From positions 340,925,650 to 340,989,649 of the forward strand of contig NC_064619.1 in NCBI RefSeq assembly GCF_023898315.1: a stretch of 64,000 bases of DNA, in the 5' to 3' direction. Position numbers and translations under genes: made by a program. Shown here piece by piece: positions 23,186 through 34,418 of this stretch. Every line of letters begins with the position of its first letter. The stretch's first letter is position 1. The notes beneath the pieces are model-generated. The model saw nothing but the letters and a program-made list of their open reading frames with translations, had not been told where the DNA came from and searched no databases. This stretch comes from Schistocerca nitens. Lineage: Eukaryota > Arthropoda > Insecta > Orthoptera > Acrididae.

Positions 23186-24120
23186 ACCCCGTCCCTCCCC
23201 TTCTCCCATTCCCCCTGTAACCAGATCCCTCCACATCCCAAACCATCCACACCATGTTCTTTCTGCAACCCAAAGCGTCCACACACTGTCTTCACATGTC
23301 ATAATTCCTTCCACACTACCCATTCTTTCCACACCCTGTTATTCCTTCCAGATCCACACCCCACTCTTCCTTCCACACCACTACCCCAGTACTCATTCCA
23401 CACTCCACTATTCGTTCCACACCATTATTCGCCCTCACCACACTATGCCTTTCACACTCCACATTATTTCTTCCATCTCTCATTATTCCTTTCACAGCAC
23501 CCATTTCTTGCACATACCATCTATACCCACACCCAACTCTTCCTTACACACCTCACTATTCCTCCAATACTCCACTAACCATTACATACCTTATTGTTTC
23601 TTCCACACCCCATTATTCTTTCGACTCCCCGCCATTCCTTCCACAACCCACAGTTAATTCTTCACCTCACTACACCTTCAAAAAATGGTTCAAATGGCTC
23701 TGAGCACTATGGGGCTTAACTTCTAAGGTCATCTACTTAAACCTAACTAACCTAAGGACAGCACACACATCCATGGACGAGGCAGGATTCTAACCTGCGA
23801 CCGTAGCGGTCGCGCGGTTCCAGACTGGAGCGCCTGGAACCGCTCGGCCGCTCCGGCCGGCACTACTCATCCACACCTCATTATTTTTTCCACAGCACAT
23901 CTTCCTTCCAGAGTCCAATATTCCTTCTGCAACTCACTATTACTTGCGAGTCTCACTATTACTTTCCCACCCCACTATTACTCTCCATTACTCATTTCAA
24001 TCTCCATTATCCTGAGCACACTTTTCCTTCATCACTCACATCTTTTTCCAAACTCTGTACGACTCATGTTTCACATCTTATAATCTCCGTTCACGTCTAA
24101 CACCATTCTTGCAACTTGCT
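23186..24120. repeat. Degenerate pyrimidine-rich tandem array
   Basis: Variants of a unit of about 18-22 bases, such as CACTATTCCTTCCACACCC, recur for about 0.9 kb and grow less regular to the right. The plus strand is strongly pyrimidine-rich. The array starts right after the LINE tail and is split by the SINE at 23680-23861. It creates long but meaningless open frames of Phe, His, Ser, Thr and Pro (plus) and Gly, Glu, Val and Trp (minus). Confidence 0.8.
23680..23861 (-). repeat. tRNA-derived SINE, main family
   Basis: AAAATGGTTCAAATGGCTCT at the left, tRNA-like head at the right with the minus-strand B box GGTTAGAATCC (one change from GGTTCGAATCC). The body lacks the usual AGTCCCCTAGAACTTAGAAC segment. 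It sits within the pyrimidine-rich array; no clear duplication is seen because the target is repetitive. Confidence 0.88.
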
Positions 24121-24639
24121 AACCTCCTCTTGTTTCTAACTGTGAGCTCTGTGGATGGTAAATGTGTCACGTTTTGTACTTACACTGTATTACAGAATGG
24201 TAAGAAACCTGTAGCATACTAAGCCGAATATTTTCTTTGGAAGTTGAAGTTATTTCTACGCTTTCATGTGCAAGAGATATCAAGTTCAAACTATTAGTGA
24301 ACTGATAATTTGGACTTTTTCTAGTCTAGTTTCAATAAAATGTATCTTGGAAAAGTTAAATAAATATATCTTATTCTCACAGAAAGTATTTAATTCCTAC
24401 CACACATCTCTCGTCTGAGTGACAACACGTCAGACGCTAGATGCAGCATCTGGAAAACGTGCTGAGGAGCACGTTCTGAGGAGCAACGGGAACTCAACCA
24501 ATAGCATAAGTAGTGTCACAGGATCAAACGCCCGGCAAAGTGACGCATCGCCTTTCTGCCGTACATTCCCAGAGCGACGGACGGAACCTGTCGTATATTG
24601 CGCAAACACGGCGTAAAGACTATTTATAAACCGACATAG

Positions 24640-25480
24640 AAGATCAAAGAGTGTCTCAGATCGGCAAAGGAGAAAAGGGATCCACTTGCACGTCAGGAGT
24701 ACACAGCATACCATGTACATGCGGAAAAGTCTATTTTGGAATGACTGGACGATCGATGAACACCAGAATCACCGAAAATAAACGGCAGGTAGAGAAACTG
24801 GCCGTGGTGAAGCACAGACTGTTTGAGACCGACTACATAGTAAAATCCGCCTGCATCGAATTGCTTGCTGTAGAGAGAAAACATCACTCCCGCTTGTTCG
24901 GAGAAGCTACAGAAATACACAAACATGACAACAGCTTCAACAAGGAAGAAGAAAACATGAAGGTGAACGGATCCCGTATTTCCGTGCTACAGCGAACGAC
25001 CGATGCAGGTAGCAGGGGTAGAACCGCAGCGAAAAAGACCACGGAAAAGCCTTTGGACGTTGGCGCGCCAGCTACATGTAATCTGCGGCCGCGAGGTCGA
25101 TTGCAGTCTACTATCAGCAGTGGAGGGTGAAGCTTTGACATTGCCAGCCTCTCGTGCCGGCGAAACGTCAGAAGAATCAAGAAACAAACGTCGGCCGAAG
25201 AACGCGAAACAGAAGGCAATAGGTAGTTTGTCAACAGATGGCTACGAAAGCCTTAACAATTTTAAGCATTGCAACTGCCTAATTTTAAAATTAAGCGGGA
25301 ACAGAAGGAAATGTTGGGGAGCGGGAGAGGGGCTACAAATGTTAGTGGGATACTAAGGCTTGACTACTGCAAGCAATAGTTGTGCAGAGTCGAAGAGGTT
25401 TAATTGTACAGGATAATGTCGAGAGCTGCGTCAAGCCAGTCCCTGGACTGAAGACCACGACAAAAATACCACACCGTGAA
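24640..25480 (+). pseudogene. Penelope-like element fragment with GIY-YIG nuclease domain
   Basis: The frame 24651-25130 has SGVHSIPCTCGKVYFGMTGR, a GIY-YIG nuclease motif with a cysteine pair, followed by LFGEATEIHKHDNSFNKEEE, which matches the EAIEIxKHxxNFNRxEE block of the C-terminal endonuclease of Penelope-like retroelements. The first motif is GVH instead of GIY and the second is YFG. Just upstream another frame reads ILRKHGVKTIYKPT and RSAKEKRDPLA, the segment that normally leads into the nuclease, so there is at least one frameshift. The reverse transcriptase is missing. Confidence 0.72.
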
Positions 25481-26819
25481 AGATGTCTCATAATGAGTGA
25501 AACTTTTTTAGTACTGAATTGGCCTCTGTTCCGTTGATGATATGTTGGAAGTATAGAATTATCTAACTCGAGTAGTCGAAAATATATTTAACACGAATGG
25601 AAAAATTTCGGTACTATGACTATAACCTCAAACATTAAACTCAAAGTTAAACTGTAGGTTTTCCAGGCGTAAGCCCCCATCTGCATCCTGGATGTTAGTA
25701 CGCACATTGTATCTCTTGCACAAGTCACCATTAACATGAGAAAACTTGCGTTAAAACTGGAAAACTCTCTTTCTAAGTACAGAACTAACCAGAACTGTGA
25801 TTTTTGCGATTTGCATTGGGAACTAGTTTCAGGAATGAAATAGAGACTTCGTATTATTCTTAGCTGCTTAACGTGATGATGATATACGCCCTTCACAAAA
25901 TATAATCATATAAAATTGAAGATAATGAACAATAATTTTGTGGTACAAATGTAGCGATATAATCAAACATATCATGAAATGTCGTATTGGTAAGAAGATA
26001 ATAAACGACGTAAGATGCAACAGATCTTCTGTTTGATCATTTCTTACTATTGAGCACTGATTTTTGATGAATAAGTAACAATCACAGTAAGTAGATAATC
26101 AGCTGCAATTAACTCTCTCTCTGATGGTTGACATTCAATACATTCATTTGGTTGCTGTGGAGATGTTGTCTCGAAAGCAGCAGCCAATAATTATTTTCTA
26201 GCGTATATTTGTAGTTCTTTGATAAGTATGTGCCATTGTTTTTGCTCTGAGATAGTATTACCTTTTGTCTACAATCTTTGTGCGTTTTCCCGTGTATTTT
26301 TTTCCAAAAACTGTAGCATTCTGTAGCTTCCTCTGACTAATAGATACACAACATTATGACTACACGACAACCGTGGCTTGTGGAAATAAACTGCTCATCT
26401 GGAGCATTTCCTGGTTGGGCAATATTTCTCTAAAAACTGACAATAGCTTGCAATGGACTAAGTAACATGTTTACATATTCCTGTTGATGCCTTTACCTAC
26501 AAATTCATTAGGTAGTAACGCTGCACAGAAAAACTGGACTACTATCGACACCCGGCTTACAACTCCTAAACTATTTCCTCCAAATCTACAGACATGAACC
26601 AGACCGGCACTTGGACGGCAGGAAGTATGTTTGTCTCATGCCGCATACCATGAGCTGTTTGCATTCGTGACACAGTAAACGGCATCTGTCTTGCGTGCCT
26701 AAATTTACCTTAAGTATACTCATTACTTCAATAATTTTGTGACACGTTAGCACAAAATGGCGCAAAGTTTACAGAGTAAAAGTATCTTTGCTGCTGATGC
26801 TGTGGTGTATGGAACGTAT
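25481..26819. other. Kinase intron, no further feature recognised
   Basis: AT-rich intronic sequence. The minus-strand frame 25588-25896 has no recognised domain and no flanking splice signals that would make it an exon. Confidence 0.5.
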
Positions 26820-27579
26820 CGTCGTTGAGTGAATGTAGATGGATACAAGATGACTACGACAAAATATCTAGTTCCAGCGATGAATGGCAGCTGGCACTAA
26901 ATGTGGAGAAGTCTAAGTTAATGCGGATGAGTAGGAAAAACAAATTCATATGTTCAAGTACAGTATTAATAGTGTGCTGCCTGACACAGTTACGTCGATC
27001 AAATATCTAGGCGTATGGTTACAAAACAGTATGAACTGGAATGCTCATGTCAGTGCTGTAGTAGGGAAGGTGAATGGTCGACTCCGGTTCATTGGGAGAA
27101 TTTTAGGAAAGTGTGATTCATCTGCAAATGAGACCGTATATAGAACACTAGTGCGATCTACTTTTGAGTGCTGTTCGAGCCTTTGGGATCCGCATCAAAT
27201 CAGATTATAGGAAGACATCGAAGCAGTTCAGAGAGGGGTTGCTACATTTGTAACCGGTAGGTTCTAACAGCAGGCAAGTATTACGGATATGCTTCGGGAA
27301 CTCAGATGGGAATCACTGGAGGGAAAGCGAAGTTCGAGGAGCACTTCTGAGAAAATTTAGAGAACTGGCATTTGAGGCTGACTGCAGAACGGATCTATTT
27401 CCACCAACGTACATTTCGCCTAAGCACCATGAAGATAAGATCGGAGTACGGAGGCATATAGATAGCCGTTTTTCCCTCGCTCTATTTGCGAATGGAGCAG
27501 AAAGAGAAATGAGTGGTAGTGGTACAGTGTACACTCCACCATGTACCATGTGGTGGGTTGTGGAGTATGTATGTAGATG
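26820..27579 (+). pseudogene. LINE 3' end, CR1/Jockey-type, broken
   Basis: Two frames (26825-27010 and 26950-27210) together read the late reverse-transcriptase and thumb region: WQLALNVEKSKLM, then TSIKYLGVWLQNSMNW and RLRFIGRILGKC. Stops follow. The 3' end (GGAGTATGTATGTAGATG) is the same tail type as the copy at 22575-23177, and a Tc1-like element is inserted directly in it. Confidence 0.8.
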
Positions 27580-27581
27580 TA

Positions 27582-29156
27582 AACACATCAAAAAATGTTT
27601 TGCATCACCCCAGTCCCCAGAACTCCTGAAGGTAGACGTTGACTGTGGATATTGTATCACAGACACAGACCCTTTGACTGTTCAGAGATGTCACTAAACC
27701 CGTCCAAAGATATAAACAACCACGCATGAGCAGCTCCGATCAGTTCCTGTTATTCCACCAGGAAGAAGGTACACGGCTCGTCTTGTCTGTAGTTCGACCA
27801 TCCATGGATGGTCAATACCGCGGTTCGACTGTGTCGCATTGTTAGTTTGTGCCAGGAAGGGCTCTCAACAAGGGAAGTGTCCAGGCGTCTCGGATGGAAC
27901 CAAAGCGATGTTGTTCCGACATGGAGGAGACACAGACAGACAGGAACTGTCGATGACATGCCTCGCTCAGGCCGCTCAAGGGCTACTACTGCAGTGGATG
28001 ACCGCTACCTACGGATTATGGCTCGGAGGAACCCTGACAGCAACGCCACCATGTTGAATAATGCTTTTCGTGCAGCCAAAGGACGTCATATTACGACTCA
28101 AACTACGCGCAATAGGCTGTATGATGTGCAACTTCACTCCCGACATCCATCGCGAGGTTCATCTTTGCAACCACGACACCATGCTGTGCGGTACAGATGG
28201 GTCCAACAACGTGCCAAATGGACCGCTCAGGACTGGCATCACGTTCTCTTCACCGATGAGGGTAGCATATTCCTCCAACCAGACAATCGTCGGAGACGTG
28301 TGTGGAGGCAACCCGGTCAGCCTGGAGGCCTTAGACACACTGTCCAGCGAGTGCAGCAAGGTGGAGGTTCCCTGGTGTTTGCGGCCGCTGTGGCCGAGTG
28401 GCTCTAGACGCTTCAGTCCGGAACCGCGCTGCTGCTACGGTCGCAGGTTCGCATCCTGCGTCGGGTATCGATGTGTGTGATGTCCTTAGGTTAGTTAGGT
28501 TTAAGTAGTTCTACGTCTAGGGGACTGATGACCTCAGATGTTAAGTCCCATAGTGCTTAGAGCCATTTTGGAACTCTGGTGTTTTAGGGTGGCATTATGT
28601 GGGGCCGACGTACGCCGCTGGTGGTCATGGAGGCGCCGTAATGTCTGTACGATACGTGAATGCCATCCTCCGACCGACAGTGCAACCATATCGGCAGCGT
28701 ATTGGAGAGGCATTCTTCTTTAGGGACGCCAATTCGCGCCCCCATCGTGCACATCTTGTGAATGACTTCCTTCAGGATAACGACTCCGCTCGACTAGAGT
28801 TCCAGATTGTTCTCCAGACATGAACCCCATCTATCATCCCTGGGATACATTGAAAAGGGCTGTTTATGTACGACGTGACCCACCAACCACTCTGAGAGAT
28901 CTAGGCCGAATCGCCGTTGAGGAATGGGACAATCTGGACTAACAATGCCTTGATGAACTTTTGGATAGTACGTCACAACGGATACAGGCATGCATCAATG
29001 CAAGAGGACGTGCTACTGGGTATTAGAGGCACCGGTGTGTACAGCAATCTGGACCACCACCTCTGAAGGTCTGTATGGTGGTACAGCATGGAATGTGTGG
29101 TTTTCATGAGCAATAAAAAGAGCGGAAATGGTGATGCAAAACTTTTTTGATGTGTG
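27582..29156 (+). pseudogene. Tc1-like transposon interrupted by a SINE
   Basis: Ends AACACATCAAAAAATGTTTTG and its inverted partner (CAAAACTTTTTTGATGTGTG), with TA at 27580-27581 and 29157-29158. The N-terminal part is a good 200-residue frame from 27808: a helix-turn-helix (LSTREVSRRLGWNQSDV), a second domain, and the first catalytic Asp in FTDEGSIFL. The SINE enters after GGGSLVF. Beyond it the frame resumes with FFRDANSRPHRAH (second Asp block), but stops occur and the Glu block is worn. Without the SINE the element is about 1.37 kb. Confidence 0.88.
28381..28575 (+). repeat. tRNA-derived SINE, main family
   Basis: Nine-base duplication CTGGTGTTT at 28372-28380 and 28576-28584. The head GCTGTGGCCGAGTGGC and B box GGTTCGCATCC lie at the left, and the body ends TTAGAGCCATTTTG. 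It breaks the transposase frame of the surrounding Tc1-like element. Confidence 0.92.
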
Positions 29157-29158
29157 TA

Positions 29159-29454
29159 GATGCATAGCAAAACAAATTTCTGAGCTCGGTGGTGTGATGT
29201 ACGAGTAGTTACGGAAACTATCTTCATGAAGGAGAAAACACTGGGAACACTTTGCAACAACTAAAGACTTATTGTGTCAAAAGTACGCTGCTGAAATCTG
29301 GAAAATCATATGGAGCTGGACAAGGAGGAAACCTTCGCTCATGAATAAGACATCACCACACACGATTGAAATCTTGCACTTTTAAAAACATGCTGACGGC
29401 ATATCCCGAGAAAAAGCATAGCTGTTGCATGTGGTTTGTCAGGCATATTATATG
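29159..29454. other. No feature recognised
   Basis: About 300 bases of intronic sequence between the Tc1-like element and the inverted repeat unit; nothing identified. Confidence 0.45.
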
Positions 29455-29735
29455 AGGTGACTTAGCTGCCCCTATCAATGTCGCTTTACCCACCCCGTAA
29501 TATTACATATGGCCTTTAAAAACCACACGTGAGATTTTTATATTCTCGTGCTCGCTACCTGCAAACTATTACCCCTTCAGAAAATAAATGAACAGGATCT
29601 TTTTGTAGGAAATTTAATGTACTTAATAAAATTTGCGTTAGAAGCCGTATTTTTGGAATTATTCAAGAAAACCATACTAAAGTGACATTCACACGCACTC
29701 TCACTCCCACATTCAGCTCCCACAGGTCAGGATTT
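29455..29735 (-). repeat. Diverged inverted copy of local repeat unit
   Basis: Reads as the reverse complement of 30030-30310: TAGCTGCCCCTA, TGGCCTTTAAAAACCAC and GTAGGAAATTTAA recur in the same order in the opposite sense. It is clearly more diverged than the two direct copies are from each other. Confidence 0.7.
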
Positions 29736-30027
29736 CTGTTACGTTCTTCGTGGCATTACCTTATATCACTGCGTCAGTATTTGCGACTGCATGAATTAGT
29801 TCACACATTCGATCTTTTACGGTCGGTATTGACTGATCTTATTACGCTACCGGCCTAGTCGAACTCTTACAAATTGTAAAACTGACGTTTGTGTAAATTT
29901 TACCTAATAATTTTGTGAATTGTATCAGCATTCAATAAACACTTACATCATTGTCTTCATCAGGCCTTCTTACTAAGAAACTACTGTTCTTGTAAGGTAA
30001 ATTTCAAATAGAGTTATTAACATATTA

Positions 30028-30486
30028 GAAACCCTGACAGGCGACGGATGGGTGTGGGATGGAAGGGCGTTTCACTGTCACGCGTTTCTCTCGAATAACT
30101 CTAAAATCGTGGCCTCCAGCGAAAACGTATGCATCCCAGTAGCAAATTTAAATTTCCTACGAAAAGTTACTGTTCACTTTTTGTGGAGGAGTTATAGTTT
30201 GCGCATAACGAGAGAGACAATATGAAAATCTCGTACGTGGTTTTCAAAGGCCAGATATAACATTGCATGCTGCATGAAATGACATAGGTAGGGGCAGCTG
30301 AACCACCCCGTATATTTTTTACTCACTGCTGCCAACCCACACATCCGAAATCTTTTCATACATTTCCTGATAAAACACTGCCAAATCATTAATCAACTCA
30401 ACTGGAAACGTCGAAAGACGTGGCAGAATTATTTACATATTACGTTATTTAATCCTTAAGATGACGGTTTCCATTTAAATTAATTA
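30028..30486 (+). repeat. Local repeat unit, direct copy 1
   Basis: Shares CCTGACAGGCGACGGATG, GAAAATCTCGTACGTGGTTT and CTTAAGATGACGGTTTC, in order, with 31888-32326. The two direct copies flank the Tc1-like element at 30487-31882. The origin of the unit is unknown and it shows no coding motif. Confidence 0.85.
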
Positions 30487-31882
30487 CAGTTCTGGCCATT
30501 AAAACTGCTACACCAAGAAGAAATGCAAATGATAAACGGGTATTCATTGGACAAATATATTATACTTGAACTGACATGTGATTACATTTTCACGCAGTTT
30601 GGATGCATAGATCCTGAGAAATCATTACCCAAAACAACCACCTCTGGCCGTAATAACGGCCTTGATACACCTGGGCATTGAGTCAAAAAGAGCTTGGATC
30701 GCGTGTACAGGTACAGCTGCCCATGCAGCTTCAACACCATAGCACAGTTCACCAAGAGTAGTGAATGGCGTATTGTGACGAGCCAGTTGCTCGACCACCA
30801 ATGACCAGACATTTTCAATTGGTGAGCGATCTGGAGAATGTGCTGGCCAGGGCAGCAGTCGAACATTTTCTGCATCCAGAAAGACCCGTACAGGACCTGC
30901 AACAAGCGGTCTTGCATTATCCTGCTGAAATGTAGGGTTTCGCAGGGATCGAATGAAGGGTAGAGCCACGGGTCGTAACACATCTGAAGTGTAACGTCCA
31001 CTGTTCAAAGTGCCGTCAATACGAACAAAGGGTAACCGAGACGTGTAACCCATACCATCACGTTGGGTGATACGCCACTATGGCGATGACGAATACACGC
31101 TTCCAATGTGCGTTCACCGCGATGTCGCCAAACACGGATGCGACCATCATGATGCTGTAAACAGAACCTGGATTCATCCGAAAAAATGACGTTTTGCCAT
31201 TCGTGCACCCAGGTTCCTCGTTGAGTACACCATTACAGGCCCACCTGTCTGTGATGCAGCGTCAAGGGCAACCGCAGCCATAGTCTCATAGCTGATAGCC
31301 CATGCTGCTGCAAACGTCGTCGAACTGTTCGTGCAGATGGTTGTAGTCTTGCAAACGTCCCCTTCTGTTGACTCAGGGATCGAGACGTGGCTGCACGATC
31401 CGTTACAGCGATGCGGATAAGATGCCTGTCATCTCGACTGCTAGTGATACGAGGCCGTTGGGATCCAGCACGGCGTTCCGTTTTACCCTCCTGAACCCAC
31501 CGATTCCATATTCTGCTAACAGTCATTGGATCTCGACCAACGCGAGCAGAAATGTCGCGATACGATAAACCGTAATCGTGATAGGCTACAATTCAACCGT
31601 TATTAAAGTTGGAAACGTGATGGTACGCATTTCTCCTCCTTACACGAGGCATCACAACAACGTTTCACCAGGCAACGGCGGTCAACTGCTGTTTGTGTAT
31701 GAGAAATCGGTTGGAAACTTTCCTCATGTCAGCACGTTGTAGGTGCCGCCACCGGCGCCAACCTCGTGTGAATGCTCTGAAAAGATAATCATTTGCATAT
31801 CACAGCATCTTCGTCCTGTCAGTTAAATTTCGCGTCTGTAGCACGTCATCTTGGTGGTGTAGCAATTGTAATGGCCAGTAGT
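30487..31882 (-). pseudogene. Tc1-like transposon, broken
   Basis: Inverted ends: CTGGCCATTAAAACTGCTAC at the left and GTAGCAATTGTAATGGCCAG at the right. A TA is seen on the left (30485-30486); on the right it is mutated. Minus-strand frames read, in order, WNRWVQEGKTERRAGSQRPR (31233-31526), VIFSDESRFCLQHHDGRIR (31005-31208), and NPTFQQDNARPLV with SPDRSPIENVWSLV (30625-31053). All three catalytic residues are visible, with 34 residues between the second Asp and the Glu. Frameshifts and a small deletion before the GYTSRLPFVR segment separate the blocks. It is the closest relative in the window of the intact transposase at 16875. Confidence 0.88.
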
Positions 31883-31887
31883 GAACT

Positions 31888-32326
31888 AGAACTCCTGACA
31901 GGCGACGGATGAGTGTGGGGTGGAAGGGCATTTGAATGTCACGCGTTTTTCTCGAATAACTCTATAATCGTGGCCTCCAGCTAAAACGTATGTATCCCAC
32001 TGGAAACTTTAAATTTCCTACGAAAAGTTACTGTTCACTTTTTCTGTAGGACTAATGATTTGCGCGTAACGAGTAAGAGAATATGAAAATCTCGTACGTG
32101 GTTTTCAAAGGCCAGATATAACATTGCAGGCTACATGAAACGACATCGGTAGGGGCAACTGAACCACTACTGCCAACCCACACATTCGAAACCTTTTGAT
32201 ACATCTCTTGATAAAACACTGCCAAATCATGAATCAACTCTAGTATAAACATCGAAAGAGCAGAATTATTTACGTATAACCTTATTTAATTCTTAAGATG
32301 ACGGTTTCATTTGAAAGTAATTACAA
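31888..32326 (+). repeat. Local repeat unit, direct copy 2
   Basis: Second direct copy of the unit at 30028-30486. It lacks about 16 bases (the CCGTATATTTTTTACTC segment of copy 1). It ends about 330 bases before the kinase exon. Confidence 0.85.
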
Positions 32327-32654
32327 GTCTAATGAAACAGAAAAACGCGAAGGGGCGAAATAAATATAATTTTCTAAAATTTCAATTTGATTTAAATTAA
32401 CATATACTCTACTTAATCCTTTAAAAAGACATAATTCAGTTTATTACATTTATCTTACTCTTTATATTTTCATAGATGATGAAATTAAAAAAAGTCGGTA
32501 AGAACATGACCCCGAAAAGGGTAGAGGTGCATTTTCGACTTCAAGTACTGTAAATAACTTCTGTCCGTCAGAAAGTTTAATTTTTCACAATAGTTCACTC
32601 AGACTGAGAAAAGTACGGATGCCGATGTGCGGTTTCAGGATCCGTAAGTCTTAC

Positions 32655-32768
32655 CTTGCTTTCAAACTCATGCACTTGCTTCATGTCCCGGGGGAAGCCG
32701 TCCATGATGATGCCCTGCGCGCTCATGTGCGTCCTCATCTGGGACTCGACCAGCTGCAGCACGTACGT
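32655..32768 (-). CDS. Adenylate-kinase-family protein, internal exon
   Basis: A 114-base exon of 38 codons in phase 0 at both ends. The acceptor is GTGTGGTTTCAG with a branch-point-like CTAAC about 20 bases upstream; the donor is AG|GTAAGA. It encodes IIMDGFPRDMKQ, which fits every position of the adenylate kinase signature (D-G-[FYI]-P-R-x3-[NQ]), preceded by an amphipathic helix (TYVLQLVESQMRTHMSAQG) and followed by VHEFESK. In the family this region binds the nucleotide monophosphate and the Arg contacts phosphate. It continues directly into the exon at 21903-22400. Upstream exons with the P-loop were not found in the window. Confidence 0.85.
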
Positions 32769-32839
32769 CTGAAACCACACAGCTGTGGTTAGAGGCCGCT
32801 CGCACAATACCTGACACCTCTACAACTTTGTGAAACTAT

Positions 32840-33821
32840 GACACTCTCTAAAACATAAAAAAGTACGACGCACCGTGAAGGAATTATCCGAATGCAACGG
32901 AAATCGTTAGATGTGACGCACACGTACAGACAAACAAATATTTATAATTTCAGAAAAATTGGAACATTTACTCTAGAGAAGAAGCTTACAAACTGAGCAA
33001 ATCAATAACGCGTTGGTCTCCACCTATGGCCCTTGCGCAAGCAGTTACTCGGCATGGCATTAGTTGACAGTGTTGTTGCATGTCCACCCGAGGGGTATCA
33101 TGCCAAATTCTGTCCGACTGGTGCCTTCGACCGTCAAAATACCGGAATGACTGGAGGCCTCTGCCCATAATGCTCCAAACGTACTCAACTGGGGACTGAT
33201 CCGGCGACCTTGGTGACCAAAGTGGGGTTCGGCAAGCACTAAGACAAGCAATAGAAACTCTCACCGGGTGCAAGCGGGAATTATCTCGCTGAAATGCAAG
33301 CCCAGGATGGCTTGCCATGAGGGACAACGGAACGGGGCATAGAATATCGTCGACATACCGTTATGCACTAAGGATGTCGCGGGTGGTGATCAGACGGATC
33401 CTGCTATGAAAAGAAATGGCACGGCACACCGTCACTCTTGGTTGTCGGGACGGCGCCCTCTGGATGGCTTATATATACGGCGCTCACTAGTGCTCTCGTT
33501 GCAGTTCGCTGATTGTCCTCGGAGGATGCTTTCCGCAGTCAAAGAAACGTCAGGGGAGAGTCTTATGTATGGACCACGGCATCTCAGCCCGGAAATGTTA
33601 AGTGATGACAACACCTGCCGTGAAAGCCTTCATTCTATGATCAACGTCTTATTGATCTGCTCAATTTGTGAAGCTCTTTCTCTTGAATAAATGATCCAAT
33701 TTTTTCCGAAATTATAATCATTTATTTGTCTGTACATGCACATCAGACCTGCCGATTTCTATCCCATTCGGATAATTCCTTTGTGGTACCACGTTTTTAT
33801 GTTTTAGAGTGTACATTCCAC
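32840..33821 (-). pseudogene. Deleted Tc1-like element with long terminal repeats
   Basis: The left end (ACACTCTCTAAAACATAAAA) and right end (ATGTTTTAGAGTGT) are inverted partners, and the similarity extends about 160 bases inward on each side (AAGGAATTATCCGAATG near each end). A TA lies at 33822-33823. The minus strand reads a worn C-terminal transposase: LAFQRDNSRLHPVRVS, then SPDQSPVEYVWSIMGR, so Asp and Glu blocks survive. The 5' half of the gene is absent, replaced by about 230 bases of unassigned sequence. Same family as 58335-59899. It lies only about 70 bases upstream of the kinase exon acceptor. Confidence 0.82.
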
Positions 33822-33823
33822 TG

Positions 33824-34192
33824 TTACAGGTAGCCAATATGTAGGGCGTGTCATAATTAATAGCGGAAACTGAAACGTGTGAAAATACAGCACAACAGAG
33901 TCAAAAGCGTCAGAGTAAACGTGAGTCCGCAAACGAGGCCTTTGCGAGCAAACTGCCCATATGTGATTACGCGGAGCCATTGACTTCAGTAAGAAATATT
34001 GTTCGACTTGTTATAAACGTTTTCGACATGTAATGTGTCCTCAACTAAAGGGGCTGAAATGGCATTCGGTTACTATTCTAGACACACATATTAGTGCTTT
34101 GCTGGGTGTCAAGTTAATAAGACGTCATATTGCAATTATTTTTACTGTGCGAATCAGACACCTCCCAACATAGAACATCCCAAACGATTTTC
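33824..34192. other. No feature recognised
   Basis: Unassigned sequence between the Tc1-like element and the SINE; no tRNA-like box, terminal repeat or domain seen. Confidence 0.45.
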
Positions 34193-34204
34193 AAGGTAGA
34201 CTGA

Positions 34205-34406
34205 CAAAAATGGTTCAAATGGCTCAGAGCACTATGGGACTCAACTGCTGAGGTCATAAGTCCCCTAGAACTTAGAACTACTTAAACCTAACTAACCTAA
34301 GGACATCACACACATCCATGCCCGAGGCAGGATTCGAACCTGCGACCGTAGCGGTCGTGCGGTTCCAGACTGTAGCGCCTTTAACCGCTCGGCCACTCCG
34401 GCCGGC
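34205..34406 (-). repeat. tRNA-derived SINE, main family, near full length
   Basis: Twelve-base duplication AAGGTAGACTGA at 34193-34204 and 34407-34418. One of the best copies: left poly-A-like end CAAAAATGGTTCAAATGGC, body CTAACTAACCTAAGGACATC, head with minus-strand A box GTGGCCGAGCGG and B box GGTTCGAATCC. The head is like a tRNA with a long variable arm. Confidence 0.95.
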
Positions 34407-34418
34407 AAGGTAGACTGA

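Noticed and set aside
23066-23657. 170-residue and 70-residue His/Ser/Pro/Phe-rich frames
   Set aside because: Produced by the pyrimidine-rich tandem array.
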